From Chloroflexota bacterium (GTDB lineage: Bacteria; Chloroflexota; Anaerolineae; Promineifilales; Promineifilaceae), in contig JAJRTP010000560.1 of NCBI GenBank assembly GCA_024278255.1, positions 1-13,897 of the forward strand: DNA of 13,897 bases. Direction: 5' to 3'. This document shows positions 1 to 8,898 of the stretch, one piece after another (the stretch's first letter is position 1; each line of letters opens with the position of its first letter). A program made the position numbers and the translations under genes. A model generated the notes under the pieces. That model searched no databases. It saw only the letters and a program-made list of their open reading frames with translations, and was not told where the DNA came from.

Positions 1-78
1 AAATAAGGACTCAAATGTTGTAAAAGTGCTAGAATATCTATCATGAGCGGTTGTGTTTACGAATTTTCTCTTTAGTCG

Positions 79-3000
79 GTGAAAAAATCGTATCTTACAC
101 AATCGCTCTATTTACGCCATTTTTTGGCGAAGGTATTGTTTGCCCGATTGGGTTTGTTTGAATTTCCCCGCCTTTACCAACATCAATACGACGCAATTGC
201 GGCGTATCAACAGGGACAGCACGTGATTACGACGGCCGGAACCGGCTCCGGCAAAACGGAATCATTCCTGATCCCGGTGGTAGCCCAACTGTTGGCTGAA
301 TCACACCGCTGGACAGCGCCGGGAATACCCTCGCCAACGCAGCGTTGGTGGGAACTGGGACGGCCGTATCAACCCCAACGCCAACACGAAACCCGCCCGG
401 CAGCCGTTCGCAGCCTGATTTTGTATCCCATGAATGCCCTGGTAGAGGACCAGATGCAGCGGCTGCGTCTGGCCCTGGACAGTCCCGGCGTCCGCGATTG
501 GCTGCACGACCATCGGGGCGGCAACCGATTTTATTTTGGCCGCTACACCGGCCAGACGCCCATCCCCGGCGAGCGCAGAAACCGGGGACGACGCTTTAAT
601 GAACTACGCAACGCCCTATCCAAAATGACGATGACCGCCAACAGTGTGCGTGATGATCCAGAAAAACGATACTTCTTCCCGCAGGTAGACGGGTCGGAGA
701 TGCTAACGCGCTGGGATATGCAAGATTATCCGCCAGATATTCTGATCACCAACTACAGCATGTTGAACATCATGCTGATGCGAGAGCATGAAGAACCGAT
801 TATCGAGCAGACGCGCGACTGGCTGGCGAGCGATGAGCGTAACGTTTTTACGTTGGTGATTGACGAGCTGCATATGTATCGTGGCACGCCGGGAACGGAA
901 GTGGCGTATTTGCTGCGTAAGTTGTTGATGCGGCTGGGATTGTGGGAACGGCCGTCGCAGCTTCGTTTCATCGCCGCCAGCGCCTCACTGGAAGACAACG
1001 CCAAAGGACAGAACTACATTCGGGAATTTTTTGGCGTAGATCCGTCCCAATTTACGATTATTTCCGGCAGTCGTCAATGGCCGCCCGCTGCGCAACAACC
1101 CGATTTGGCCGCGCAGAAAAATGCTTTTGCCCAGTTTTATGAATCCCAACGCGCCGGCGAAGGCGAAGCTGCTATGCAAGCGGCCGTCCTCCAACTGGCT
1201 GACGCGCTGCTAAATGTTCAACCTGCTGCTGATGAAACCAGCGTCATCCTGGGCGATATGCTCCGAAACGAAGGCTACGAGGCGGCACTTATTGCCGCTT
1301 GCCGTACGGATGGCGAGATAGAAACGCGCAGCCTGTCCCAATTGGCACAGCATTTCTTCCAATCCGCCGACACGGAAGCATTGCAAGCGACGAGTGGGTT
1401 GTTGGCGGCTTTTTCTGCGGCGCGTATTGATGATCCGGTGACGGGAGGGCAACGGCCGTTACTCCCCATTCGTGTCCATGACTTCTTTCGCAGCATGTTG
1501 GGCATTTATGCGTGCAGCGATCCGAACTGCACGGCCGTTGACCCCGCTTACCGAACAGCAGACCGCCCTGTGGGTAAACTATACATGCAGCCTCGCATCC
1601 GCTGCGATTGTGGCGGCGGGCGCGTTTTGGAACTACTCTACTGCCAAACGTGCGGCGAACCATTTCTCGGCGGCTACCGGCACATTGCCGAAGAAGACCC
1701 GTCAAGCTGGTATCTCTATCCCGAAATCCCCGATCTGGAAAGCATCCCGGAACGAGCCACAACAAATAAACGATACGCCAACTACGCCCTCTACTGGCCT
1801 TCAACCAAGACCCCCATCACTCCTACCAGCGGTTTAAGTTGGACGCGAGAGCGGAATGCCTTTCGTTTTCAATTCAAAAAAGCGCATTTAGAGCCGCAAG
1901 CGGCGAAAATCAATTTAGGGCGACGCGGCAAGCAGCATTTTACAGGTTGGATTTATCTGGTCACCACTGACGACGATCATGAAGAAGATTTACAGAAATT
2001 GTCCCCGTTTCCCATTATCTGCCCCCGCTGTGGCGACAATCGGGAAGGGCCAAGAATGCTGGACGGCAAGGAATTAGCGCTCACCCATCCCCGCCGCACA
2101 AAATCCCCCATTGGCTATCAGGTCACTGGTTTTGCCAAAATCAATCAGGTGTTGGCCGATGCGCTTATCCGGCAGCTACCCGAAGAGAGCCAATCGCGCA
2201 AACTTGTGCTGTTTTCAGACAGCCGTCAAGATGCGGCCAAGTTGTCAGCGGGGATTGAGCAAGGGCATTATCTAGACTTGATTCGCCAGATTGTCAGCCG
2301 TATCCCCGCGCAGGCAGGAGCCGATGTCAAGGCATATCTGCAACGGGTTCGGCAGCAACCGTTAACTGATGAGGAAGCGCGTTTGGCCGATCAGTTTGAG
2401 GAAGCGTATCCCGATGAAGCGTTAGCTCTTGAGCGTGTTGCCCAAAATCGCGCTAGCGAGCGACAGCGGCAGTTGGGAGAACGCGCCCAGGCTCGCATTG
2501 ATACGGCCGTTCCCCTTGTGCCAGATGTCCGTCGTCAGGTGGAACGCACACTGCTTAAGCTAGGCGTTAATCCGGCCGGCCCCAACTATGATATGCGCGG
2601 CTATTACGAAGCCCAGGAATGGCTGAACTGGTCAACCATCTATGATTTTTCGCAGCAACCGCCCCGCCCCAGGCCGCCGGGCGACATGACGGCCGAAAAA
2701 ACAGATTTTCGCAATCGCATTTTGGACACTTTGCTCGACAATCTGGTTGAAGTGTTGTTGACGGGGATGCAAGGAGGCTTTGAAGGGTTAGGATTGGGCG
2801 CGTGTACCTTCAATCCCAATTTTGACGTGACTCCATTCGGCCGCCGCTTATCCCCTCAGCTTGTACGCGAACTGTGCGACGCCACCATTCGGATTTTGGG
2901 CGGTCGGTATCGCTTTGATCGTTCAACATCCAGAGCTTTCAGCAGCGACGCCCCCGGCTACCTGAACCGCTACTATCGGGCTGTCAGCCAACGGCAAGGC

Positions 3001-5439
3001 ATTGATGAAGCTGTTTTGGCTGAAACCGTTTTTGATGTTTTAACACGCTCCGGCGCAATGAACGATCTGCGTTTATTGAAAATGGGTCAACTGTATTTAC
3101 AAGGCCCCGGCGATCTCTTTTACCGCTGCCAGGTGTGCCGCCGTATCCACCTGCATCGCTCCGGCGGCATCTGCACAGATACGGATTGTCTCCAGCCATT
3201 GCCAACAGATGGAGAACCGATAGCCAATTTGATTACCCAAGAACGCAACTATTACGAATATCTGGCAAACAATGAGGCTGGCGATCCGTTCCGTTTGCAT
3301 TGCGAGGAGCTGACCGGGCAGACGAACCGGGATGATTCGCAGGCGCGGCAGCGTTGGTTCCAGGATATTGTTATTGAAAATGAAGTGGCCTTAACCAGCA
3401 GCGTTGATCTCCTCAGCGTAACGACGACGATGGAAGCAGGGGTGGATATTGGCTCACTGCTGTCGGTGATGATGTCCAATATGCCGCCGATGCGGTTCAA
3501 TTATCAACAGCGTGTGGGGCGAGCAGGACGGCGCGGTTCTGGTATTTCAACAGCGTTAACGGTTTGCCGCGGCCGCAGCCATGATGAGTTTTATTTCCAG
3601 CACATAGATCGCATTACAAGCGAACCGCCGCCGTCGCCTTATCTTGATTTAGAGCGAATTGAAATTTTGCGCCGGGTGTTGAGCGCGGAAGCGCTGCGCC
3701 GGACGTTCAAAGAAGCGGTCACGTTTGATGACAACGAAAAGAATATGAATGTGCATGGGCAGTTTGGCCGAGTGGACAGGTGGGATGATGAGCGAAGAAC
3801 GGCCGTTACCGATTGGCTGAAAACACACCGGGATGAGTTAACGGCCGTTGCCGACGTATTCATGCGCGAAACGCCGCCTGCCACCCGCGCTGAACGAGAT
3901 AATTTGGTCAATTGGGTCATCGCCGAACTGCCCAACAAATTGGACGAAGCGTGTCAAAATCCCAGCTTGACTCAGGAATACGTGAGCGAGCGGCTGGCCA
4001 ACGCCGGTTGGCTGCCCATGTTCGGCTTTCCTACCCGTGTGCGCCACCTGTTTCACAACAAGCCCAAGATTTCACGCCCGTGGCCGCCGGAGCGGGGCGT
4101 CGTTGATCGTGATCTGGACATCGCCATCAGCCAGTTTGCGCCCGGCTCGGAAACGGTCAAGGATAAGGCTATCTGGACGGCCGTTGGCCTGGTTAATTAC
4201 AAACCATCGCCGCGCGGCGGCCCGCCGGAAACAGGCGATCCGTTTGGGCAGCCCATCCCGGTTGGGATTTGCGATTACTGCCAGGCGTTGGACACCCAAC
4301 CGGACGATCTACAAACTACGTGTCCCACGTGCGGCCGTTCTTCAGAGTATCGGCTGCTGACGTTGAGCGAACCCACTGGGTTTATGACGGATTATCGAGC
4401 GCGGGGGAAATCGTTTGACGGCCGTTTTGAATGGGCGCCCCGCGCATCTCGTCCGCGTATGTCGGCCGTCGTTGATCAGGAAGATTGGCAGCTGGTGGGG
4501 CAGGCCAGAATTTGGGCCAAACGGCCGCAAAGCATCTACGCCATCAATGATAACAACGGGGCACAGTTCCCCTTCCAACCCTATGACGACGGGTACGCCG
4601 TTCCCGACGCTTTTCCTGACCACTCGCCCGTTGTTCCTGAACCAGATCCGGAACCAACCCTGCGCTCATTGGCTTCCATCACCCGCACCGACGTTTTGCT
4701 CGTCGGCTTGCATAACGATATTCGACAGACAAAACTTAACTTTAGTCCGCTGGCTATCGGCCGTCGCGCCGCCTGGTACTCTTTTGGCTTCTTCCTACGC
4801 AGCGCGGCCGCCAAACGATTAGACATTGACGTGAACGAACTGCGGGTGGGCTTACGCACTTACCGAGAAGCGAACGGCGCAATTGGCGCAGAGGTATTCG
4901 TCGCCGACACCTTACAAAACGGCGCCGGATACGCCTCATTTTTGGGACAACCGGAAGAGTTCAGACGGTTGCTCGCTTACATGATTGATAATGGCGAAAA
5001 TGGGTATCAAATGGCCTCGGCTACGCACCAACGCGACTGCGACAGTGCTTGCTATGACTGTCTCAAAGATTACAGCAATATGATTTATCACGGCCTGCTT
5101 GACTGGCGGCTGGCGATGGATATGGCCCGGTATGCACACAGCGGAATCACACCTGATTTATCCGGCTACTGGACAGGCATGGCTTCCAAACTGATGCGAG
5201 ATTTTTGCGTTGCGTTTGATTGGGATTATGTTGAGTGTGGCGATCTGCCTTGCGCCGAAAGGCCAGATTGGGGCGAGGTAATCATTCCAATGCACCCATT
5301 ATGGAATGAAACGATAGAATACCTGGTGACGCCGTTAGCCGAGGCAATTGCGCTGGCTGAACAAAAGGGGTTGAATTATCGGCTGGCGAGTTTGTTTGAT
5401 CTGGCTCGCCGTCCGGCTCAGGTGGATGCAGGGGGATGA
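79..5439 (+). CDS. Large SF2 (DEAD/DEAH-type) helicase with C-terminal DUF1998/MrfA-like zinc-binding domain, DruE/DrmA-like
   Basis: This is probably an ATP-driven DNA helicase or translocase that works with the nuclease encoded next to it. Visible motifs are Walker A AGTGSGKT (residues 53-60), Ia YPMNALVEDQ (116-125), Ib TNYSML (224-229), a DELH box (262-265), motif III SAS (301-303), LVLFSDSRQDAA opening the second RecA lobe (709-720), motif V TTTMEAGVDIG (1115-1125) and motif VI QQRVGRAGRRG (1143-1153). Cysteine clusters lie at 479-525, 648/651, 1017-1037 and 1398-1418. The C-terminus (about 1560-1690) is DUF1998-like, with DTLQNGAGYA (1610-1619), Cys1654-x3-Cys1658-x2-Cys1661, His1671 and LLDW. 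Size and layout match the large helicases of Druantia (DruE) and, less closely, DISARM; the exact family is inferred. The start is GTG, just after an in-frame TAG (73-75), with no clear ribosome binding site. The next Met is residue 118, after Walker A, so the N-terminus may be truncated. The stop overlaps the nuclease start as ATGA. Confidence 0.9.
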   Translation: MKKSYLTQSLYLRHFLAKVLFARLGLFEFPRLYQHQYDAIAAYQQGQHVITTAGTGSGKTESFLIPVVAQLLAESHRWTAPGIPSPTQRWWELGRPYQPQRQHETRPAAVRSLILYPMNALVEDQMQRLRLALDSPGVRDWLHDHRGGNRFYFGRYTGQTPIPGERRNRGRRFNELRNALSKMTMTANSVRDDPEKRYFFPQVDGSEMLTRWDMQDYPPDILITNYSMLNIMLMREHEEPIIEQTRDWLASDERNVFTLVIDELHMYRGTPGTEVAYLLRKLLMRLGLWERPSQLRFIAASASLEDNAKGQNYIREFFGVDPSQFTIISGSRQWPPAAQQPDLAAQKNAFAQFYESQRAGEGEAAMQAAVLQLADALLNVQPAADETSVILGDMLRNEGYEAALIAACRTDGEIETRSLSQLAQHFFQSADTEALQATSGLLAAFSAARIDDPVTGGQRPLLPIRVHDFFRSMLGIYACSDPNCTAVDPAYRTADRPVGKLYMQPRIRCDCGGGRVLELLYCQTCGEPFLGGYRHIAEEDPSSWYLYPEIPDLESIPERATTNKRYANYALYWPSTKTPITPTSGLSWTRERNAFRFQFKKAHLEPQAAKINLGRRGKQHFTGWIYLVTTDDDHEEDLQKLSPFPIICPRCGDNREGPRMLDGKELALTHPRRTKSPIGYQVTGFAKINQVLADALIRQLPEESQSRKLVLFSDSRQDAAKLSAGIEQGHYLDLIRQIVSRIPAQAGADVKAYLQRVRQQPLTDEEARLADQFEEAYPDEALALERVAQNRASERQRQLGERAQARIDTAVPLVPDVRRQVERTLLKLGVNPAGPNYDMRGYYEAQEWLNWSTIYDFSQQPPRPRPPGDMTAEKTDFRNRILDTLLDNLVEVLLTGMQGGFEGLGLGACTFNPNFDVTPFGRRLSPQLVRELCDATIRILGGRYRFDRSTSRAFSSDAPGYLNRYYRAVSQRQGIDEAVLAETVFDVLTRSGAMNDLRLLKMGQLYLQGPGDLFYRCQVCRRIHLHRSGGICTDTDCLQPLPTDGEPIANLITQERNYYEYLANNEAGDPFRLHCEELTGQTNRDDSQARQRWFQDIVIENEVALTSSVDLLSVTTTMEAGVDIGSLLSVMMSNMPPMRFNYQQRVGRAGRRGSGISTALTVCRGRSHDEFYFQHIDRITSEPPPSPYLDLERIEILRRVLSAEALRRTFKEAVTFDDNEKNMNVHGQFGRVDRWDDERRTAVTDWLKTHRDELTAVADVFMRETPPATRAERDNLVNWVIAELPNKLDEACQNPSLTQEYVSERLANAGWLPMFGFPTRVRHLFHNKPKISRPWPPERGVVDRDLDIAISQFAPGSETVKDKAIWTAVGLVNYKPSPRGGPPETGDPFGQPIPVGICDYCQALDTQPDDLQTTCPTCGRSSEYRLLTLSEPTGFMTDYRARGKSFDGRFEWAPRASRPRMSAVVDQEDWQLVGQARIWAKRPQSIYAINDNNGAQFPFQPYDDGYAVPDAFPDHSPVVPEPDPEPTLRSLASITRTDVLLVGLHNDIRQTKLNFSPLAIGRRAAWYSFGFFLRSAAAKRLDIDVNELRVGLRTYREANGAIGAEVFVADTLQNGAGYASFLGQPEEFRRLLAYMIDNGENGYQMASATHQRDCDSACYDCLKDYSNMIYHGLLDWRLAMDMARYAHSGITPDLSGYWTGMASKLMRDFCVAFDWDYVECGDLPCAERPDWGEVIIPMHPLWNETIEYLVTPLAEAIALAEQKGLNYRLASLFDLARRPAQVDAGG

Positions 5440-6539
5440 TGGAGGTACGGCCGTTCTCCCACATAACTCCCAGCATCATTTCCGCTTTGGAAAAATGTTT
5501 CCTGCAGGCCGCGTTCCGCGCTGATCGCACAATCAAAACCTTTCAGCCACCGCCGGTCAGGTTAGGCACAGCCTGCCATGCGTTATTGGAGCGGGTTGCG
5601 AAAGGGGAACTGGCAAACCAATCTGAAGAAGAATGGCTAAATGGGTTGGAAGCCATATGGAAAGATGAAATCACCAAGCAAGAAGCAGCTTTATTGGTCT
5701 CAGAGCAGGAAAAACATTTCGGTAGAGCGGAATCTTGGCCCAAATACGCCATTCAAAAAGCGCGGGTCTTTCTTAAGGCTAAAAAGTTGCTCTCTTACCA
5801 ACGAAATCGATCCTTACAAACGCAACGGGATGCCCATTTAGGCGTTGAACATTTCTACACAGCATTTGAGGGGCGATTGCGCGGCCGGGCTGATGTTGTC
5901 TATGAATCTGAGCAAGGCGTGGAGTTGATTGATTACAAAACGGGCAATATTTTCGACGAGGATGAAGACGGCGAGCGCAAAGTCAAAGAAAGATACCGGC
6001 AACAACTCCATCTCTATGCAGCCATGCACCATGATTGTACGGGAGTATGGCCGGTACGCGGCCACCTTGTGCCGCTCACCGGCGCACCCTTCACTATCGA
6101 AATTGATCAGGTGGAAACGCAACAACTTGTCCAATCGGCGCTGGAGCGAATGAGACAGTTTAACGCGCTGGTGTCCCAGAAAGCACCAATAGATGCTTTG
6201 GCAAATCCCTCTTTTGATGCCTGTCAAACCTGCAATTACAAGGCTTACTGTCCTGCTTTTTGGGCGTGTTCCCACGACAGTTCTGCATGGGGGACATCTG
6301 CACATTTGGAAGCAATAGTTCTTGACCTCAAGGAAACTCGGCAAGGCGACTATGTTGTCTCTTTGCAAGTGACGGCCGGCACTTTACCAGATGGGAGATT
6401 TATATTGTACGCGGATCGACTTGGGGATTTGGCTGTTGGTCGTCGTGTACGACTTGTAAATGTAAGAACGCAGGAGGAGAATGCTTCTCTCATATTGAAA
6501 ATATCTGATTACACGACCATATATTTGCAACCTGAATGA
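5436..6539 (+). CDS. RecB/Cas4-like PD-(D/E)XK nuclease with predicted 4Fe-4S cluster and OB-like tail
   Basis: This is a predicted DNA nuclease. RecB-family landmarks appear in order: G44-x3-H48, an Asp in GRAD (Asp153), the catalytic Asp166-Tyr-Lys168-Thr-Gly, and the Q190-x3-Y194 motif in RQQLHLYA. Cys21 near the N-terminus plus Cys263-x2-Cys266-x5-Cys272 fit the split iron-sulfur cluster seen in Cas4 and AddB-type nucleases. An acidic stretch (Asp174-Asp178) follows the catalytic Lys. Residues about 285-367 are beta-rich and could form an OB fold that binds single-stranded DNA; that part is inferred. The ATG overlaps the helicase stop as ATGA, and a second in-frame ATG is at 5439. An AGGGGG stretch abuts the first ATG, so coupling to helicase translation is likely. 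No cas1/cas2 genes are nearby, so this is not a CRISPR adaptation Cas4. The stop lies 4 nt from the stop of the convergent TPR gene. Confidence 0.88.
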   Translation: MMEVRPFSHITPSIISALEKCFLQAAFRADRTIKTFQPPPVRLGTACHALLERVAKGELANQSEEEWLNGLEAIWKDEITKQEAALLVSEQEKHFGRAESWPKYAIQKARVFLKAKKLLSYQRNRSLQTQRDAHLGVEHFYTAFEGRLRGRADVVYESEQGVELIDYKTGNIFDEDEDGERKVKERYRQQLHLYAAMHHDCTGVWPVRGHLVPLTGAPFTIEIDQVETQQLVQSALERMRQFNALVSQKAPIDALANPSFDACQTCNYKAYCPAFWACSHDSSAWGTSAHLEAIVLDLKETRQGDYVVSLQVTAGTLPDGRFILYADRLGDLAVGRRVRLVNVRTQEENASLILKISDYTTIYLQPE

Positions 6540-6543
6540 TGCT

Positions 6544-8835
6544 TCATGACAATCTTTTCAATAAACCCGACATTTCATGCCATTGTACCGGAGCGCCGCG
6601 TCGCAATGTTACAAACTCTTCAAGCCCGGCAGACTCCATCTTTGACCATATCTGATGCAGCTTTTCCAACAAGTCTACTGCTCTAGATTGATCCGGTTCT
6701 CGATTGAGCGCATACAACCAAATAGTTTCTTGTTCAAAGAGTGATTCATTATCAATAGTGGGCGCATGAAGTTGAGTGATCGTCAGGGCATCCAAAAAGG
6801 CGCGACCTCTGTACCTTTGCAGCCAGTTGAATGCAGATGTCTTGTCCTTGAGATAGGTATTTGTCAGACGGATGGCAAAGCGGTATAGCTTATCCTTATT
6901 GGCGACCAAACCAACCCGTGCTTCTTCCTGTGCCAGCTTGTCTGTTTGGGCAAAACGGCCGCGTACAAAATCCACAATATCTGCTGCCTGCTGCAACGCT
7001 TCGTGTGCCCGCTGCCAATCGGCCGCTTGCGCTTCCGCCGACAATCGAACCAAGCCGCGCCTGAAGAAAGTATTCGCCAGATAGTAATGAATGGGCCATA
7101 TCTGGTCTCGCATTTTAACTGACCGGTAGTAGGCAAGGGCATGATGGTAATGGGTGATGGCGGCATCGTACAGATCGTGCTGACCTTCGTTACCTGCGCC
7201 GTAGTAAAGCAACCCCAGCATGGCATCAGTAACGGCCGTTTCCATGCCCATGTGCAAGTTAGCGTATTGGTGACGTGCCTGCAGGAGATGTTGCTCGGCA
7301 TCTGTAAAATAACGAGCGGTGATAGCCGTTTGCCCTTGCAGTTGGCGAATATTAGCCCGTAAAACGGCCGTTTCACTGTCTTGCAATGGTATCAGGCGGG
7401 TAAATGCATCATCAAAGAGTACCATCGCCTCTTGAAAAGCCGTTTCGGGAATCGTGCTGTCACGCCCGCGATAATGCTGTTGGACGGTGGCCTGCGCCAT
7501 ACTTTGCAGTTTCTCAGCCTGACGGTGAACGTCACCCAACGTTTCATCTACCGCCAACCCATCGCGCCATGTCACTAAAGCCGCGTGCCATTCCTTCTTG
7601 GCTCCCAGAATATTGCCCAAAATAAAGTAAGCCAGCGACAAATTAGCGTTGGGTCTACCGGATGACAGAGTGGCAATTGCGGTACGGCAAGTAACTTCGG
7701 CTCGATCCGGTAGGTTCATGAGGGTGTATGTATTGGCTAAATTAAGGTTGATCATCGCCTGCATGATAGGGGATGGGATCAGCTTTTTCGCTTGTTCATA
7801 GGCGGCCAGGGCACGGCCGTAATCGCCGGTGCGAAAATAAATGTCGCCTATTCCCATTTGGGCAGTCGCCCCTGCCTGTTTAAATCCCATTGTTTGGGCA
7901 ACCTCAAGGCCTTGTTGATGATAAGCAAGGCCGTTTGCCAGATCGCCCTGCCGCACGTGAAACATCGCCAACTGCGACAGCGCCCGGCTCATCCCACTCG
8001 GGTTGTCTTGTTCAGTATAATGGGTTAATGCTTGCTGGAGCGATTGACTGCCGTCAAGCCCAAACCGGATCAACTGCTCGCCCCAACTGCGCTGCACATC
8101 GGCCACTCCCAGCCAGTGTCCACACTGTTCATATAGCGCCAACGCCTGCCGGTATCCGGGCGGATAATCATTCAGCGCGGTGGGCGGCGTTGTGGTCGGT
8201 GCCATTTCAGCCAGACGCAGGGTAACTTCAGCTTCCAGGTGTTGATGTCCGCCTGCTCGCGCTTGCTCTTGGACACGGTGGAGCAGCTTTTTAGCCTGTT
8301 CGGACGAGGGAGGTGACAGCATGAGCAAGGTTTGGGCTTGCTTGATTTGCGCTGTCTGTGCTGCTTCTTCATCGCCAAGCTGGCGATAGAGGTTGGCGGC
8401 GGCGGCTAACTGCTGTATGCAGGCGGGCAGGTCGGCAGTGTCGGCTAATCCCCAATTGATGGCAGCAACGCGGGTACAGGCGGTTAGGTCTTGGGCAACG
8501 GCCGTTATCCGGTTTGCTGCTCTCTCTACCAGAACGACTTCCCCGGCGACTATCATGGGTTGGGGATCACCGGCCAGATATATCTGCAAAAAGGCACAGC
8601 GCAGCGCCATTTCCTGTTCGATGGCCGTCTGTTTGGTGGGGGGTGTTGTAGCGCAACGGCCGTATCGGTGCGCTTCCTGGAAATATCCCTGCTCCGACAA
8701 ACATCTGAGCAGGAGTGCGGCGGCCTCCGGGTGTGTCCGGTGTGGTTGCAAAAGCTGTCTGGCAGCAGAAAGATTGCCCAGCCGGTAATGGCGGTGGGCA
8801 TTTGCCAGCCACGTTGGTTCAAGAGATCGATTCAT
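6544..8835 (-). CDS. TPR-repeat protein ending at the CHAT boundary, without a CHAT domain (third in operon)
   Basis: This 763-residue, soluble, helix-rich protein has no signal peptide or membrane segment that I can see. TPR units are clear at GNLSAA (20-25), GDLANG (297-302), GDYGRA (337-342), around 374-379 and around 415-419; the register is less regular than in the two upstream genes. Residues about 560-760 match the helical linker of TPR-CHAT proteins: the RGRAFLDAL helix (676-684), then LRRGAPVQWHEMSGLL (744-759). In TPR-CHAT proteins this last segment runs straight into the caspase-like CHAT protease, but here the protein stops four residues later (KRLS). The start is ATG. A candidate ribosome binding site AGAGGT (8848-8853) sits 12 nt upstream, which is long. 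The gene follows the 730-residue TPR gene by 63 nt. It probably acts as a protein-binding scaffold or sensor; no enzymatic motif was found. Confidence 0.85.
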   Translation of the reverse strand: MNRSLEPTWLANAHRHYRLGNLSAARQLLQPHRTHPEAAALLLRCLSEQGYFQEAHRYGRCATTPPTKQTAIEQEMALRCAFLQIYLAGDPQPMIVAGEVVLVERAANRITAVAQDLTACTRVAAINWGLADTADLPACIQQLAAAANLYRQLGDEEAAQTAQIKQAQTLLMLSPPSSEQAKKLLHRVQEQARAGGHQHLEAEVTLRLAEMAPTTTPPTALNDYPPGYRQALALYEQCGHWLGVADVQRSWGEQLIRFGLDGSQSLQQALTHYTEQDNPSGMSRALSQLAMFHVRQGDLANGLAYHQQGLEVAQTMGFKQAGATAQMGIGDIYFRTGDYGRALAAYEQAKKLIPSPIMQAMINLNLANTYTLMNLPDRAEVTCRTAIATLSSGRPNANLSLAYFILGNILGAKKEWHAALVTWRDGLAVDETLGDVHRQAEKLQSMAQATVQQHYRGRDSTIPETAFQEAMVLFDDAFTRLIPLQDSETAVLRANIRQLQGQTAITARYFTDAEQHLLQARHQYANLHMGMETAVTDAMLGLLYYGAGNEGQHDLYDAAITHYHHALAYYRSVKMRDQIWPIHYYLANTFFRRGLVRLSAEAQAADWQRAHEALQQAADIVDFVRGRFAQTDKLAQEEARVGLVANKDKLYRFAIRLTNTYLKDKTSAFNWLQRYRGRAFLDALTITQLHAPTIDNESLFEQETIWLYALNREPDQSRAVDLLEKLHQIWSKMESAGLEEFVTLRRGAPVQWHEMSGLLKRLS

Positions 8836-8853
8836 ATCTGAATTTTGACCTCT

Positions 8854-8896
8854 GCTTGTTCACAGAGCCAGACGTTTGCTGATTGACAGAACAAGC
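8854..8896. repeat. 8-bp perfect inverted repeat between the second and third TPR genes
   Basis: GCTTGTTC (8854-8861) is the reverse complement of GAACAAGC (8889-8896), separated by 27 nt. It occupies the short gap between the 730-residue and 763-residue TPR genes, ending just before the AGAGGT ribosome binding site of the latter. It could be a weak mRNA stem-loop or a protein binding site. It lacks a T-tract, so it is not a convincing terminator, and an 8-bp match with a long loop may be chance. Confidence 0.35.
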
Positions 8897-8898
8897 TG

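Noticed and set aside
43..75. Ten-codon ATG frame in phase with the helicase and ending at TAG
   Set aside because: It is too short, has no ribosome binding site, and shows no similarity to a helicase N-terminus. A nonsense mutation in a longer gene is possible but not supported, because the frame is also closed at 4-6.
1289..1804. 171-codon frame antisense to the helicase
   Set aside because: Its protein is rich in Arg, Cys and Ser with no domain, and the opposite strand carries clear helicase and zinc-cluster coding.
5838..6368. 176-codon frame antisense to the nuclease
   Set aside because: It covers the catalytic DYKTG and Cys region of the nuclease on the other strand and has no recognisable motif; it is a shadow.
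5436..6539. CRISPR-associated Cas4
   Set aside because: The fold and cysteines are similar, but there is no cas1, cas2 or repeat array in the window and the protein is longer, with an extra C-terminal tail.
8854..8896. Intrinsic terminator between TPR genes
   Set aside because: The stem is only 8 bp with a 27-nt loop and no T-tract follows it on the coding strand.
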